64,000 nucleotides of DNA from Quillaja saponaria (GCA_029379385.1 CM055612.1:13268001-13332000), one strand, 5' to 3'; counted from the first letter of the stretch, positions 46,464 to 58,519 are shown. Numbers and translations are program-made. Notes: generated by a model not told the origin, from the letters alone.

Positions 46464-47878
46464 TGATAACTCTTGAAAAAAAATTATTTTATATTCTTTT
46501 ACTCATATTAATTTAGTTATGTTCTAGAGTTTTAATTGGTTTTTGCTTCGTTTTAGTCAAATCTTAGTTAAAGTCCTTATCATATTAGGATAATTAATCG
46601 TAGTTGATTTAGGCTTTAATTAGGTGTTTTATATGAGTTCTAACTTATATTAACTTAGTTTGTGCCTTTCAAAGGTTTAATATTTAAAGGAGTCAAATTG
46701 GAAGTCAAATTTGGGCTCAAAATTTGTAAAACAATGTGTGCTACTAGAAGCCCTTGTGCTGAAGTGCCAAAGAATTCATGTTGAGGTGCCAGGGGGAGCG
46801 CTGAGGGGCCATAAAGCTAAGGTCGTGGCATTAAGCCTACTGCCAAGGTCCAAAACTCGTAGGTTTTCAAGGCTGCGGCGCTAGAAATTTGCAGCCGCAG
46901 CTCCTAATCAAGTCATAATCCGAATTAAAGTGATATTAAGGGTTTTTTAGCTTATTAAAAAAGGACTACCTAGAGGATTTATATACACAATTAGAGACAC
47001 GAGTTAGCAACGTTTTTCTAGAGTACTAGAGCATGCCAAGGGTGCAAGGAAGCAAGAAAAGCAAGGATTGTAGGAGCTTAAAGATCGACAACCTTTATAG
47101 CTTTCTCTATTTCTACTCTTTTTTTACTTTTATTGTATTCCTTTTATGTTCATTATTGTTGAAACCATGTTTATGCTAAGTAGCATGAAGTAGTTTTCAT
47201 TCTAGAATTGCAACTAGAACTCAACATGTAGATTGATATTATTTTATCTATGGATTGCTTAAGTTTTTGTTTATGATTTATCTAATTCATTTTATGCTTA
47301 ATGCTTCTAATTAATTGGCCATCTCTTAGATTAAATTAGGAAACCTAAAAGAACTTAGGAAGGGGAATTCAGGTTAAGCCTTAAATGTATTAGTACTTGC
47401 TTGAATTCAATACATGTTGTTGAGTTTGATTTATGTATATGATAGGAATATACTTATATGCCTTGTGTAGATAATTTAGGTATGATCTTAATGACTTGTT
47501 TAATTTAATTAACATAGGAATATAGTGAATTGGTTAAGTGAGATATTATTATAAGACATAGGAATATGCTTATAATTGATTAAAAACCCTAGGTTAATAA
47601 TTCTTTGCCATAACTAAGCAAGACAATAAAATAATAATTCAAGTAAAATGTTGAGGGAAGTTGTAGTTCTAGGTTTATCTATAGTTTAATCTTGTGTTAA
47701 TTTTCTTTAGTTTATAATTAGTTCGTAATCTACCCAAATCTCAGTTGTTTTAATAAAATTAGAATTGCTAATTTTAACATTAGCATAATATTTCAAAACT
47801 ACTCGTGGAAACGATCTCTACTTACTCTATGTTACTTGAGAAAAATACATGCGCTTACATTTGTACAAATCCACATCA
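46464..47878 (+). repeat. At3 5' LTR
   Basis: 1415 bp. A GC-word tract lies at 46740-46910 (ggctgcggcgctag, gcagccgcag). There is a TATA-like tttatatac at about 46978-46986. The end block ACTCGTGGAAACGATCTCTA is shared with the 3' LTR. Confidence 0.88.
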
Positions 47879-47884
47879 AATTTT

Positions 47885-47903
47885 TAGCTCTATTATCGGA
47901 GAG
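47885..47903 (+). promoter_or_regulatory. At3 primer binding site (degenerate)
   Basis: tagctctattatcggagag lies where TGGCGCCGTTGTCGGGGAG is expected, six bases after the LTR. Position and spacing support the call despite several changes. Confidence 0.6.
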
Positions 47904-48092
47904 TTATTCTTATGTTTGTAATATTAATACTAAAAAATTCTAGTTTTAATTCAAACTTTCTTTTTTCTTTTTCAGGTACTTTTGATCGTGCATGCAATGA
48001 ACTTCTAGCTTGGAGCTTGTTCCATTCAATCCCGACATCGATAAGACATATTAAAAACTTTGAAAGGAGAAGCATCAAGCTAAATTCTAGCA

Positions 48093-48973
48093 ATGGCTAA
48101 TGATCAAGAACCCGAGTTCTTGCATGACTTTGAAATCCCTCTAGTGCAAGAACTTCAGTCAAGCATACTAAAGCCAACAATCTAAGCTAATGATTTTGAA
48201 ATTAAGCCTAGCCAAATCCCTTGGAGGATAACATAATAGAAGCCAAGCCATGGCTTGTGAGATTTATGAGGGGATGCATATGCAAGAAATTTGTGCCCAA
48301 ACAACTATTAAGCTGCAAATTACTTAAGTAATTAAGATAGGAAGCAAGGTCATCCTTTCTCCAACACCTATAATCCGAGATGGAAAAACCACCCAAATTT
48401 TTCTTTGAGTAATCAAGGGCAATCCATTGAAGGAAAGTCTACTTATCCAATTGATGTTCAGTCGCAAGCACAAATTCCTGCACTTGAAACAAAGCTGTCT
48501 ATTGAAGAATTATTTGTGCAATACATATCCAATATGGATTCCATAATCCAAAGCCAAGCGGCATCACTTATAAACCTTAAGAATCAAATAGGCAACTAGC
48601 CAATGCTATTACAAGTTGTCCTCAAGGTGCTTTACCTAGTGATACCATACCAAATCTAAGAAAAGCGAATCCTAATATGGAGGATTGTAAAGCCATCGCT
48701 CAAAGAAGTGGTAAAAAGGTAGAAGAACCTCCTAAGCAAGCTGAAATTCCATCTAAGCAACATGAAGAAGTTATTATGAGTAGTAAAGAGGAGGTTCAAT
48801 CTCCCAAAGAAAATTCTCCTAGATACCCACTTCTACCTTTCCCTCAACTCCTTCAAAAGCCAAAACTTGAAGAGACATTTAAAAAATTTCTAGCGGTATT
48901 CAAGAAGCTTCACATCAACATTCTTTTTATGGAAGCTCTTGAAACAGATGCCTACATATGCCAAGAAGAGTAA
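48093..48973 (+). pseudogene. At3 gag remnant
   Basis: An ATG at 48093 opens MANDQEPEFLHDFEIPLVQE, LQSSILKPTI and then a stop. A deletion removes the central gag. HPFSNTYNPRWKNHPNF follows at 48350, then frame 48405-48599 with LSIEELFVQYISNMDSIIQS, QAASLINLKNQIGN, and frame 48677-48973 with CKAIAQRSGKKVEEPPKQ, FPQLLQKPKLEETFKKFLAV and FKKLHINI. These are the gag C-terminus and the gag-protease linker of Athila. No zinc knuckle remains. Confidence 0.82.
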
Positions 48974-49631
48974 AATAGAGGACTATGAAATGGTTGCTTT
49001 AATTGAAGACTGTAGTGCTATCCTCCAAAAGAAACTACCACAAAAGCTCAAAGATTTAGGTAGTTTCAACATACCAGTTTCTATTGGCAAGTCTTTTAAT
49101 GGTAAAGCTTTATATGATTTGAGAGAAAGTATCAACTTGATGCTGTTCTTGATATTTCAAAAGCTTGGACTTAAAAAGGGCAAGATCAAGCCAACTAAAG
49201 TGACCTTGTAACTAGCGGATCGGTCACAAACTTATCTAAGAGGAATCATTGAAGATGTCCTAGTCAAAGTGGATAAGCTAATAGTACTGACTGACTTTCT
49301 CATTCTTGACATGGGGGAAGATAAGAAAATCTCTATTATTTTGGGGAGAACATTCTTAGCCACTGGTAAAACTCTTATTGATGTGAAAAAAGGAGAAATT
49401 ATCATAAGAGTTCAAGAGCAAGAAGTAAAGTTTAACATCTTCAAGGCTATTACGTTCTCTTCGGAAGCCAATAAATGCTATGCAATTAAAGTTGTGCATA
49501 GACTAACCAATGAAGGAGTTCAAGAATTGCTTAATCCTCTTGACACATCTTTACATTTAAAGCACCATTCAATTGCTAGGCCACGGCCAGTGAAGACTAA
49601 AAGCTCAATAAGAAAGAATGCTATCAAGTGA
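48939..49631 (+). pseudogene. At3 protease remnant with a damaged active site
   Basis: Two open frames cover most of the domain. 48939-49211 has KKSKIEDYEMVALIEDCSAI, LKDLGSFNIPVSIGKS, then ALYDLRESINLML, where At1 has ALCDLGASINLIP. The residues after the catalytic Asp are changed (Gly to Arg, Ala to Glu), so the enzyme would be inactive. 49269-49631 has DKLIVLTDFLILDMGEDKKI and IILGRTFLATGKTLIDVKKG, the usual C-terminal half, ending at a stop after KTKSSIRKNAIK. RT should follow but is deleted. Confidence 0.87.
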
Positions 49632-51652
49632 TGGGATCAAATAATAGGGAAGCCAAAGCTCTTGAAGGAGATTCCCAATAGAGATCATGCCATGGCTAAT
49701 GCAACCTCACAGAAAAAATATAAGAGGAATTGGAAGAGATTTATGAACTTTGAAGAAAACAATCTTCCTAAAACCTCCATGGTTTGGGAAGACAAAGGCT
49801 AAGCATACAAAAGTCAAGCTAACGATTATAAATCAAGTGCTACTTGGGAGACAATCCAAGCTCTTTAACTTTGTACCTTAGTTTTTAATCTGTTAGATTG
49901 TTTTTAATTAAGTTTTTATGTTTTTGTTGTAGGTACAAGAGTCAAGCACCAAAATACAATTAACATGATGAAAGGGGGCGAAAAACAGTACATCGGGTGC
50001 CCAATGCCAAGAAACTAGTGCCATTGCACTGAAAAATTAAACCAAGCAAAAAGGATGGCACCACGGCACCCAAAAGTGGGCGCCACAGCTCAACAATACC
50101 TCAGCAACTCCATTTTTCCCTTTTCAACCTCTTTCCAAGCTTGGACGCTTCAAATACAACGTGGATAAGGAATTATGTTCTTTCTACCTTGTTTAATTGC
50201 CATGGAATATTTCTATCCTTATTCTTTTTTAATATATTTAACATTAACTAAAATGTTTGTATTAAGTTTAAGGGTTTTTAGTTGTTTTATTTATTTTGAT
50301 GTTTAATGCTTGCAGTTTTTCTTAGGTTGTTTAGTTAGCCAAGATGTTATTATTCTTTTATAATGAAATCCCTCATCTTATGATAATATATTTGTTTCCA
50401 CATGCTCTTGACATTCATGTTAAATTTATGAGTTAGTAGCATTGTAGGATATGATTTCCAACACTTTTATGCTCTTTGATCTTTTTCTTGAGATTGTTTT
50501 GCTTATTTAGAGACTTTTTATGTTTAGGAAGTTCATATTTAGTTAGGAACTATATAACTGTGTTTGATTCTCTCTTGAGGAAAAATCCTAGACAAAACTA
50601 TGTTAAGGACATGATTTAGGCCATCTTTGGACCGTTTGAACTTTTCAAGCCAACCTTGTTTTATATATTGTATCCCTAGTTTACCCTATTGAGCCTAATT
50701 TGACATTTTCTTGTTCAACCACATTAATTTTCCCCTTGCCCTTTTTAATTTCCATTTGCACCCTTCACTTTTAAGTATGTTAATCTTTTTAGGAAGATTA
50801 TGGAATTATATAATGAAAAAAAGAAGAAAAAAAGTGAAAGGGTAGAGTTAAAAAAAAAAAAAAAAAAAAAAAAAAGGCAGTTAATTTGTGCTCCATGTTC
50901 ACCTTGGTCCTGATAATAGAATGAAATAAGTTTGGGGGTTTGCCATGGAGTTGTTAAGAAGGGAATATGTGCTTCAAGTATAAAAGAAGTTTTTCTTAAC
51001 TTTTGCTCTTGGTTGTAACGTTGAGGGCAATGTTAATTTTAAGTTTGGGGGTATGGGAATTTCTTTCTAATTATGATCAAAATTCCTTCAAACTGTGGAA
51101 AAAAAAAAGTGTGAATTTGTGGAAGATAAAAGAAAAGTCGAAGCCAAGTATAGGTGTATTACTTAGAATATGAAGGGTGTTCTAACAAAAGTCCCAGAAT
51201 GAATAATGTTTTTAGAGTGATTTTGAGCCTAAAAATTTCATTCATCATACCATTACCCTAGCCTTATGTTACAAGCTTAATAAAGACCTATTGATCATTG
51301 ACTTAGTAGAGTCTACATTAGTGGAGAGAGAGTCGAAAAGCATACTTACAGGTTTGAATGCTAATGGAATTTACTTTAGATATAAAGTTATCCGGATTGC
51401 ATGCATTCTTTTGTTAAAGATCATTATACACACACGTTGGAAATCCATTTGAATTTGATACTTGCTTTTAAATGAATCATGAATTTAAGTGAATACTCAT
51501 GGTCGACTTTTAGTTAAGTTCATGTGAAACTTTTAAGAGCATGTTGGGATTTCATTATGCTATTGTCATGCATCTTTTGGGCTATTAGTTTTTGGCTTGT
51601 ACTTTTGTTTTTCTTTTGCTTAAGGATGAGGAAAACTTTAAGTTTAGGGGTG
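49632..51652 (+). other. At3 3' interior: post-pol hairpin, spacer, purine tracts
   Basis: Immediately after the protease comes the end of the pol region (ACTTGGGAGACAATCCAAG hairpin, 49842-49860), so the whole RT-RH-IN part is missing. GC words occur at 49975-50095. A poly(A) run is at 50850-50875. Purine tracts AAGTTTGGGGGT are at about 50932-50943 and, with TTGAGGGCAATGT, at 51021-51052. The LTR-proximal tract AAGTTTAGGGGTG ends at 51652. No downstream ORF is recognised; the frame at 51592-51780 is not a gene. Confidence 0.65.
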
Positions 51653-52643
51653 TGATAACCATTAGAACCGAGGCGCCGGATCAATTCCTAATCCGAATTG
51701 AAGTAAAATTAAAGGTTTTTAAGCCTATAGGAAAAGGACTACCTAGAGGATTTATATACACAATTAGAAACATAAGTTAGCAACATTTTTCTGGAGTATT
51801 AGAGCTTATCAACGGTTCAAGGAAGCAAGAGGGGTCAGGATCATAGGAGCTTGAAGATTAATAACCTTCATAGCTCTCTCTATTTGTACTCCTTCTTTAC
51901 TTTTATTGTATTCCTTTGATGTTTATTATTGTTGAAACCATGCTTACATTAAGTAACATAGAATATTTTTTTTTTTTAGAATTGCAACTAGAACTCAATA
52001 TGTAGTTTGATATTATTTTATCTATGGATTGCTTAGGTTTTGATATATGATTTATCTAATTGGTTTTATGCTTAATGCTTCTAATTGACTGGCCATCTCT
52101 TGGATTGAATTAGGAAACCTAAAAGAACTTGGGAAGGGGAATTTAGGTTAAGCCTTAAATGTATTAGCACTTGCTTAAATTCAATACATGTTGTTGAGTT
52201 TGATTTGTGTATAGGATAGGAATAAACCTATAGGCCTTGCGTAGCTAATTTAGGTATGATCTTAATGACTTGTTTTATTTAATTTACATAGGAATATAGT
52301 AAATTGATTAAGTGAGATGTTATTATAAGACATAGGAATATGCTTATAATTGATTAAGAACCTTAGGTTAATAATTTTTTGCCATAACTAAGCAAGACAA
52401 GATAATAATAATTTAAGTAAAATGTTAAGAGAAGTTGTAGTTCTAGGTTTATCTCCAGTTTAATCTTGTGTTATTTTGCTTTAGTTTATAATTAGCTCAT
52501 AATCTACCCAAAACTCAATTGTTTGAATAAAATTAGAATTGCTAATTTTAATACTTAGCATAATATTTGGAAACTCCTCGTGGAAACGATCTCTACTTAC
52601 TCTATATTACTTGAGGACGATACATGTGCTTGCATCCACATCA
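51653..52643 (+). repeat. At3 3' LTR (with internal deletion)
   Basis: 991 bp, starting TGATAACCATTAG and ending TGCATCCACATCA. It lacks about 430 bp near its start, including the GC-word tract, except for a single gaggcgccgg at 51669-51678. The rest is collinear with 46930-47878. Confidence 0.88.
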
Positions 52644-53058
52644 ATGATGGCTTCACAGGATGATCAAGCTTTAAATACAGTGATGTCAGGTAGATTGTGT
52701 CTTGTTTCAATTAAGTGTTCAAATATTATTTAATCTTGAAATTAAGCATTCCTTTATATGTTCTTCTTTTGCCACTTGTGTAAAAAGGCACCTGAGCCTT
52801 TCAAGGTTTCTTTTGCAGTTTAGGCCCTGTAGGGAGATTTATTCGTCTCAGTTTGGTTTTTTCCGGGTATCCTCATAGTAGAAAGAAATTCTGATAAACA
52901 AGTTCATAAACTTCAATCAAAAATTATTCTTTAGTGAAAGTTGTTTGGTAACATCATAATGAACTAGACGTTACATGGGAACCTAAAGTTGTAATGAAAC
53001 AACAATATCCGTATTCATTTGTTGAAATTTAGGACAAATTTTTTGTAAGGGGGAAGAT
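52644..53058 (+). pseudogene. Tk2 protease start joined to integrase tail, and polypurine tract
   Basis: MMASQDDQALNTVMSGRLCL (52644-52705) continues the Tk2 gag-protease boundary interrupted by At3. Protease, RT, RNase H and the integrase core are then deleted. The chromovirus-like integrase tail reappears at about 52935-53040 (DVTWEPKVVMKQQYPYSF, DKFFVRG). The polypurine tract AAGGGGGAAGAT ends at 53058. Confidence 0.78.
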
Positions 53059-56000
53059 TGTTATAACCCGATATGTTAGTACTACATTTTAGAAATTTGG
53101 TTTGTAAATCTTATTTATTAGTGACACAAATTATAACTAAGTAAATTAGTGAATATTCAAACTATGTACTCACATAAACATTTGATATTTGGTACCCAGA
53201 AAAGAGGAACCCAAATTTCTATGTCACTCTCAGACAATATTAGTCATAGTAGTATCATTTTATTTAAAAAGCTCCTTGTCTTTGTCGTGTTTTTCCTATC
53301 AACACCTTTCAACCTATCCTAAACTCCTTTCTCTTTCAAAGCCCTATTGAACTCCGAGGCTCTAAATGTGGCATAAACCCAATAGGTTTTGAGTATGAAT
53401 TCACTGAATATGGTGGCGAATACTTCGTGGCAACCCTAAGACAAAGGTATCTAGGAGATATGCAGATTGTTAGAGCTGTAGATTTCTCATTCTTCCTTTA
53501 GTAACAAGTCCCATATTTGGTAGCAACTCCAAACTACTCTCAATTACCAAACTTCAACAACTACCTTGCTTTTATCCTTGCAAGTGTCAAGGCAATAAAT
53601 TAATTGACGTTTCTTGGGCTTAAAGTGGAAAACTCATTTAATAGAATTAAAGCTAGTTGTTGAATTCTTTAGTTATTATGAGAAAAATGAATTTTTTTTT
53701 TTTTTAATTACTTCTTTATTTGGTTTTTCTTTTTGTGGGTTAATTAATGTTTACTTAGCTATAGGAAACTTCATTGCTTTATTCATTGCAGTGATTGGCT
53801 GCCGCAGAAGTATAGTCTATTGGTCAATTACGGTTTCTAGAAAATGGTAAATTTGTTAAGCAATAAGAAATGAGAATCTTCTGAGGTGCTTTTGGTTCAC
53901 CAAAGATGTAAGAAACCTATCTTGAGTTACATATCTTATTGGGTTGATTGCATTAGAGTTTTATGTTATGATTATAAGGTTTTAAAGCTAGTGCTAAGTG
54001 ATTCCTGTGACTTTTGTATCCTTAAATTGTACTAACTTGGTGGACTTTTGTTTTACACTACTCTTGCTACTCTAATACGTTAACGGCTTCTATTATGTTA
54101 ATGTTCACTTAAATGCTAGGAGAATACACATGCATATTGAGGGTAGGACAAATGAAGAAAATTGAGGAGTTATTTGAATTCATATGTGCTATGGGTTATC
54201 GAATATTCCCATGTAATGTTATACTTTATACTTGATGTGTTAGCTAATCCTATAGATTAACTTGGATTAGTCCATCAAATAAAGATGGAGATAATGTAGT
54301 AACTAGTAGGAGGAATCAATCTTGAAGAGTTGAAGTCATAATAGTATAAGGCACTCTTTCATCATGATTTTGGCCAATGTATGTAATGTATGAATTTCCA
54401 TTTTACAATGATAAACACAGTCTTATGATCGACTTAAAAAAAAATATCAGGTCTTAGTCCTTAAAATAACTAAATGGATCTTGGAAACATTTACTTAAAC
54501 CATTCATGACTTTAGTAATTATATGCATTTTTTTCGAAAAATAAACATCTACTTACTTTTTTTCTCCTTTTTTCGAAAGTTTTATCTATAATTTTGAATG
54601 AATTTCCATAATTATATTTGGTAACTCATTACTTAGTGAACGTGTACATTATCTAAAGAAAGTAAGTTTCTTTCTATTGCTGGATTGATATTAGAATGAT
54701 ATCATCCAAGCTCTTGATTGATTTTAAAACATTAGCTTAACATGAATTCAATGCTTGGAATGTGAGTAATGTTGAATTAAGGGATTAGTGATGATTATCT
54801 TAGTATGTATATAGAATATATACATACATGAAACAAAATTAAAGTTGCCTACAAGGTATTTGTTAAAAAGCCTAAAAGGATTTAGTTTCAAAGAAACACA
54901 TAGAAGTTGATATACATATGTTTTAATAACTAGTGGAATGTAACTACAAAATTTATAAACTAAGTAGTGCTTAGGATTATGCCTTTCAGCTCTAGAATGT
55001 ATTGTTAATCCAACGACATATGTGGATTCAAGAAGGAGCGACGAGCAAGATCTGTGACCTAGTGAATGGGAAATGTTACTTTTTGGGTTGTTAATATGCT
55101 GTGATTAATTGTTTCGGTGTATTTTTATGCATATGTTCATGTAGTTTTCAAAGGTGCATGTTTAGTACTACAATTGTATTATGTTTAATTTATGACATTG
55201 TTTGTGTTTGATAAGGGCCAATGATATTGTTTTTATATACAAAATAGAATCTGGGTGCACCTAGGATACAATTGCTTTGTTTATTTGATATTTGATTAAA
55301 GATATTCAAGTGACTCAGCCCCAGGGATGAATATGTGAGGAGTATATATTCTTGGTATGGGGGAGCATTTGCTCCCCCCCCCCCCTCCCTAAGAGATTAT
55401 GTATTTGGTGTGCGGGTGCTAAATTACTCTGATTGGCCCTTTTTTGTGCCTTGTTTATTTGTTTGCATGCTTTGTTTAGGTTGTTTGTACATTGTATTAT
55501 GTGAGTTGTAATTGTTAGATTTTGTACTTTTCATATCTATGCAAGTATTAAGCTTAATTGTTTTTGTAAATCATACTAATATGCGAATATTCAATCTATG
55601 GGTTTTATATTATGTGTTGATTGATACTATTACCTTTTGGGTACATTTTTCACTCACTAAGTCTTTATGACTCACCCAGTCTTTATGACTCACCCATTGT
55701 TTGTTAATATTATTTTTTAAGTATCAAGAGCTCAGCATATATTACAAACGGATTTGTAACTTGCCGATTATGTTGTGGCAAGGTATACATATCCAAGATC
55801 ATTTTCTTGAAGCCAAGGTATAGAAGTTTGTAGTCACATTAGAGATTTGAGTGCCGTGTTTTGTATTGTATAATAATTTAATTGTTATTGTTTATGATAT
55901 GAATGGTGTGGAGCTTCCTTTGTATAATGTTGTTATTGTTGACTGGTTGAGTGTAACCAAGATATATATATATATATATATATGTTTGCATTATAGGCAT

Positions 56001-56217
56001 GTTCCACTTTAAGTGGAACCTCTACCGAAATTTTTAGCTAAATGGTTATATATTTCAATAAATAAGTACTTGTATTTAGTTATGTTTTTTTCTTAATGTT
56101 ACTTTTAATAAGTAGTTTGGTCAAAGGTCATATATGTTTCTTGAATTTGAAATCAGGGTTACGAAGGTTTGGATATCCATTCCTCCGGTCAGTCATTCCT
56201 CCGTATAGGGTGTAACA
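53059..56217 (+). repeat. Tk2 3' LTR
   Basis: 3159 bp, from TGTTATAACCCGATATGTTAG to ...GTATAGGGTGTAACA. It preserves the empty sites of sAt-b (about 53548) and At1 (about 55345). It contains a duplicated 18-bp word ending GACTCACCC (about 55664-55695), a G/C hairpin with poly(C) (55359-55385), a TA microsatellite (55962-55984) and the perfect inverted repeat GTTCCACTT/AAGTGGAAC (56001-56019). Frames such as 53614-53850 are not genes. Confidence 0.92.
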
Positions 56218-56261
56218 TAATAATACAAACTTTTGTATTTTGTATATTTTTGTATTTTATA

Positions 56262-57140
56262 TAGGACATTCAGAAGGCATCCTAAGACTTCTACTATGAT
56301 TTCTAAGATTGTTAAGAATCACCTCTCTTGACCTTTTTGTAAATACTCTCAATATCGAGAAACTATAAAAGAGATGTGTTTTGATGATTTTATTGTTTGT
56401 AATTACAAAAATTTAATATTTCCCTCATTAAATATTTGTAGAATTTTATTTTTTATTTATACGGAGATGTTAAAGGTTTACCACTTACTTGACCAATTGC
56501 TCTTTAGGAAAGTGTTTAATAGACTTGCTACAAGGCACCTTTTTGATGCTTTCAACAAGTTCTTCATATAATGTAGAAAAGAAATTGGGTCAAACACTCA
56601 AGAATGGAAGAAGCAAGGATGCCTAGATTAGATACTAAAACTTTACTGAGAATAGTTATGTGATACCTGGTAAAGAGGTCTAAGACCGCTTTAGATAATA
56701 AACATGCTATGAGGGAGTTGGTTAACCATGTAGGTAGTTCAATGAATGTTGTTGTTCATGAGGAGCAATTTATATATAAATTACAATTTTAAGCGATTTA
56801 ATTTGTTTAGTTTAAATATTTACTAATTATTTATCTTATTTGTTAAAAATATAGGAGAAGACATTTGGTAGAAAACCGGTTAATGAAGATGCTTTATGGG
56901 TGAAAGCATTCGATGGGAAGAGATACAAGTATTCTTATGGGTTTGTCGAGTGAATTGATTCCCAATTGATTGATCACTAGAGCACCACAAACACTATTAA
57001 GAGCATTGGACACACATTCATGCCCCCATAACCATTTCCTTCAAACAATAAGCTAATGTAGTGGATATCATGGATGGGAGAGTTCTTCTACTGAGCAGTC
57101 AGCATACAATGCAGCAACCTCCTCCCCGCAATCTACTATA
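56262..57140 (+). pseudogene. CACTA (Ptta/En/Spm-type) transposon protein remnant
   Basis: Frames separated by stops and an apparent intron read RTFRRHPKTSTMISKIVKNH, KEMCFDDF (the family's KEMWFDEF), FRKVFNRLATRHLFDAFNKF, CRKEIGSNTQEWKKQ, then after more stops MRELVNHVGSSMNVVVHEEQ and FGRKPVNEDALWVKAFDG (56870-56925). This order is that of the Transposase_24-type proteins (Ptta/En/Spm) encoded by plant CACTA elements; their exact role is poorly known. A donor-like ctataagta near 57134 would end the exon. Tk2 lies just upstream, so the 5' part of the gene is separated or lost. Confidence 0.65.
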
Positions 57141-57159
57141 AGTAAAACAATAATGCAAT

Positions 57160-58500
57160 AGAAAAGATTTTATGCTTAAATATGTGTTTAGAGTAGTAAA
57201 CTTAAAAGTTCAGTTTCAGGGAGGGGGGACAATAAAATAAACATCCATTTGACTAACAGAGGCTACTAACATGTCTGTGGGGGTGAATAAGACTTGTATG
57301 TTTTATACTTATATATATGTTTAGAGTGGTAAATTTTGAAAAAAGGAGTTTCGAGGAAAAAATAGTAAAGCATACTTCTGTTTCACAAGTCGAAGTACTA
57401 GCACGTTTGGGGACAAATAAGACTTTTGGAACACAGTCTTTCATTTGGAAGAATGGAGGTGTGTTTTATGCTTAAGTATGTCTTAAGGTTAGTAAACTTT
57501 GAATATTGGGTTTTTGGGGCCAAAATAGTGAACTAAACTTTCGTTTTTAGGAGCTAGCACGTTTGGGGACAAGTAAGACATTTTATCATTTAGATTAATG
57601 GTATATGTTTTTAAACTTAAATATGTATTTAGGCTAGAAAGCTTTGAAAATTGGTGCTTCGGAGAGAGAAAGCCCTAAACTAGATTTCTATTTCATTTGT
57701 TGGAAGGACTAGCATGTCCATTGGGTTAATATGACTTATAAGAAAAAATGGTTTGTCATGGATGAATGCATTTTATGCTTAAATATATGTCTAGGCTACT
57801 AAATTTTGAAAATCAAGGCTTCAAGGGAAAAACTGTAAAATAGACTTATGTTTTACAAGTTAGGATTACCAACACGTCTGTAAGGGCGAATAAGACATAC
57901 TGGAACAAACATTTTGTAGTTTGGATCAATGAGGTGTGTTTTTATGCTTAAATATGTGTTAAGGCTAGTAAACTTTGAAAAATGAGGCTTTTCGTGTGGG
58001 GGGGAACATTAAAATAAAATTTTGTTTTATAAGTCAAGAGTGTCAACATGTCTATATGTGCGAATAAGACTTATAAGAACAAATGGTTTGTCATTTTGTA
58101 TTGAAGGGGGTGTGTTTAAATGCTTAAATATGTGTTTAGAGTAATAAACTTTGAAAAATGGGTCTTCAGGGGAAAAATAGTAAAATAAACTTTTGTTTCA
58201 CAAGGCAGGTATACTAGCACATCTGTGGGTATAAATAAGGCTTTTAGAACAAATGGTTTGTCATTTGGATCAATGGGGTGCTTTTCATGCTTAAAAGTGT
58301 GTTTAGGCTAGTAAACTTTGAAAATCAAGGGGAATAATAAAATAGATTTTTGCTTCACAAGCTAAGAGTATCGACATGTCCATAAGGGTAAATAAAACTT
58401 GCAAAAACAAATTGTTTCTCTCGTTTATGTCAATGAGGTTTATTTTATGCATGTTTATGTGTTTACACTAGTAAAGTTTCTAAATTTTTACCATTAATGT
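57160..58500 (+). repeat. Tandem array, about 8 units of about 165 bp
   Basis: Units start TATGCTTAAATATGTGTTTAG (at about 57171, 57304, 57467, 57609, 57774, 57943, 58119, 58286, 58446). They continue with GTAAACTTTGAAAA, GGGGAAAAATAGTAAA, TTTGTTTCACAAGT, CTAGCACGTCTGTGGG and AATAAGACTT...ATGGTTTGTCATTTGGATCA. Spacing is mostly 142-176 bp. The array fills what looks like an intron of the CACTA gene. Confidence 0.9.
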
Positions 58501-58519
58501 TTTTATAAATGTTTACAAG

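Larger units (their letters stand above)
46464..52643 (+). mobile_element. At3: deleted Athila-type element inserted in Tk2
   Basis: 6180 bp, starting TGATAACTCTTG and ending ...TGCATCCACATCA. Flanks are gtgtt and atgat, only 3 of 5 identical, so the TSD is weak. It nevertheless has two LTRs, a primer site, gag, protease, a post-pol hairpin and purine tracts in the right order. RT, RNase H, IN and the downstream ORF are absent. Its LTRs belong to the same subfamily as solo LTRs sAt-a and sAt-b rather than to At1/At2. On the far side the host Tk2 frame resumes with MMASQDDQALNTVMSG. Confidence 0.87.
16665..56217 (+). mobile_element. Tk2: Tekay-type Ty3/gypsy element that hosts the nest
   Basis: It starts TGTTATAGCATGATACG (16665) and ends ...GGTGTAACA (56217). 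The flanks are taaca (16660-16664) and taata (56218-56222), a 5-bp duplication with one change. The 39.6-kb span contains three insertions: sAt-b, At1 and At3. Removing them with one TSD each leaves about 8.4 kb. It keeps a 5' LTR in three pieces, a primer site, gag, a few protease codons, an integrase tail and a 3' LTR. RT, RNase H and most of IN are deleted. The 5' LTR pieces sum to 3359 bp against 3159 bp for the 3' LTR, and the difference matches a gap of about 190 bp in the 3' LTR (opposite 16790-16980). Confidence 0.88.

Noticed and set aside
57160..58500. CRISPR-like or centromeric satellite array
   Set aside because: Units are adjacent without spacers and few in number, in plant DNA inside a transposon. 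It is a short tandem array, not a CRISPR array, and nothing shows centromeric location.
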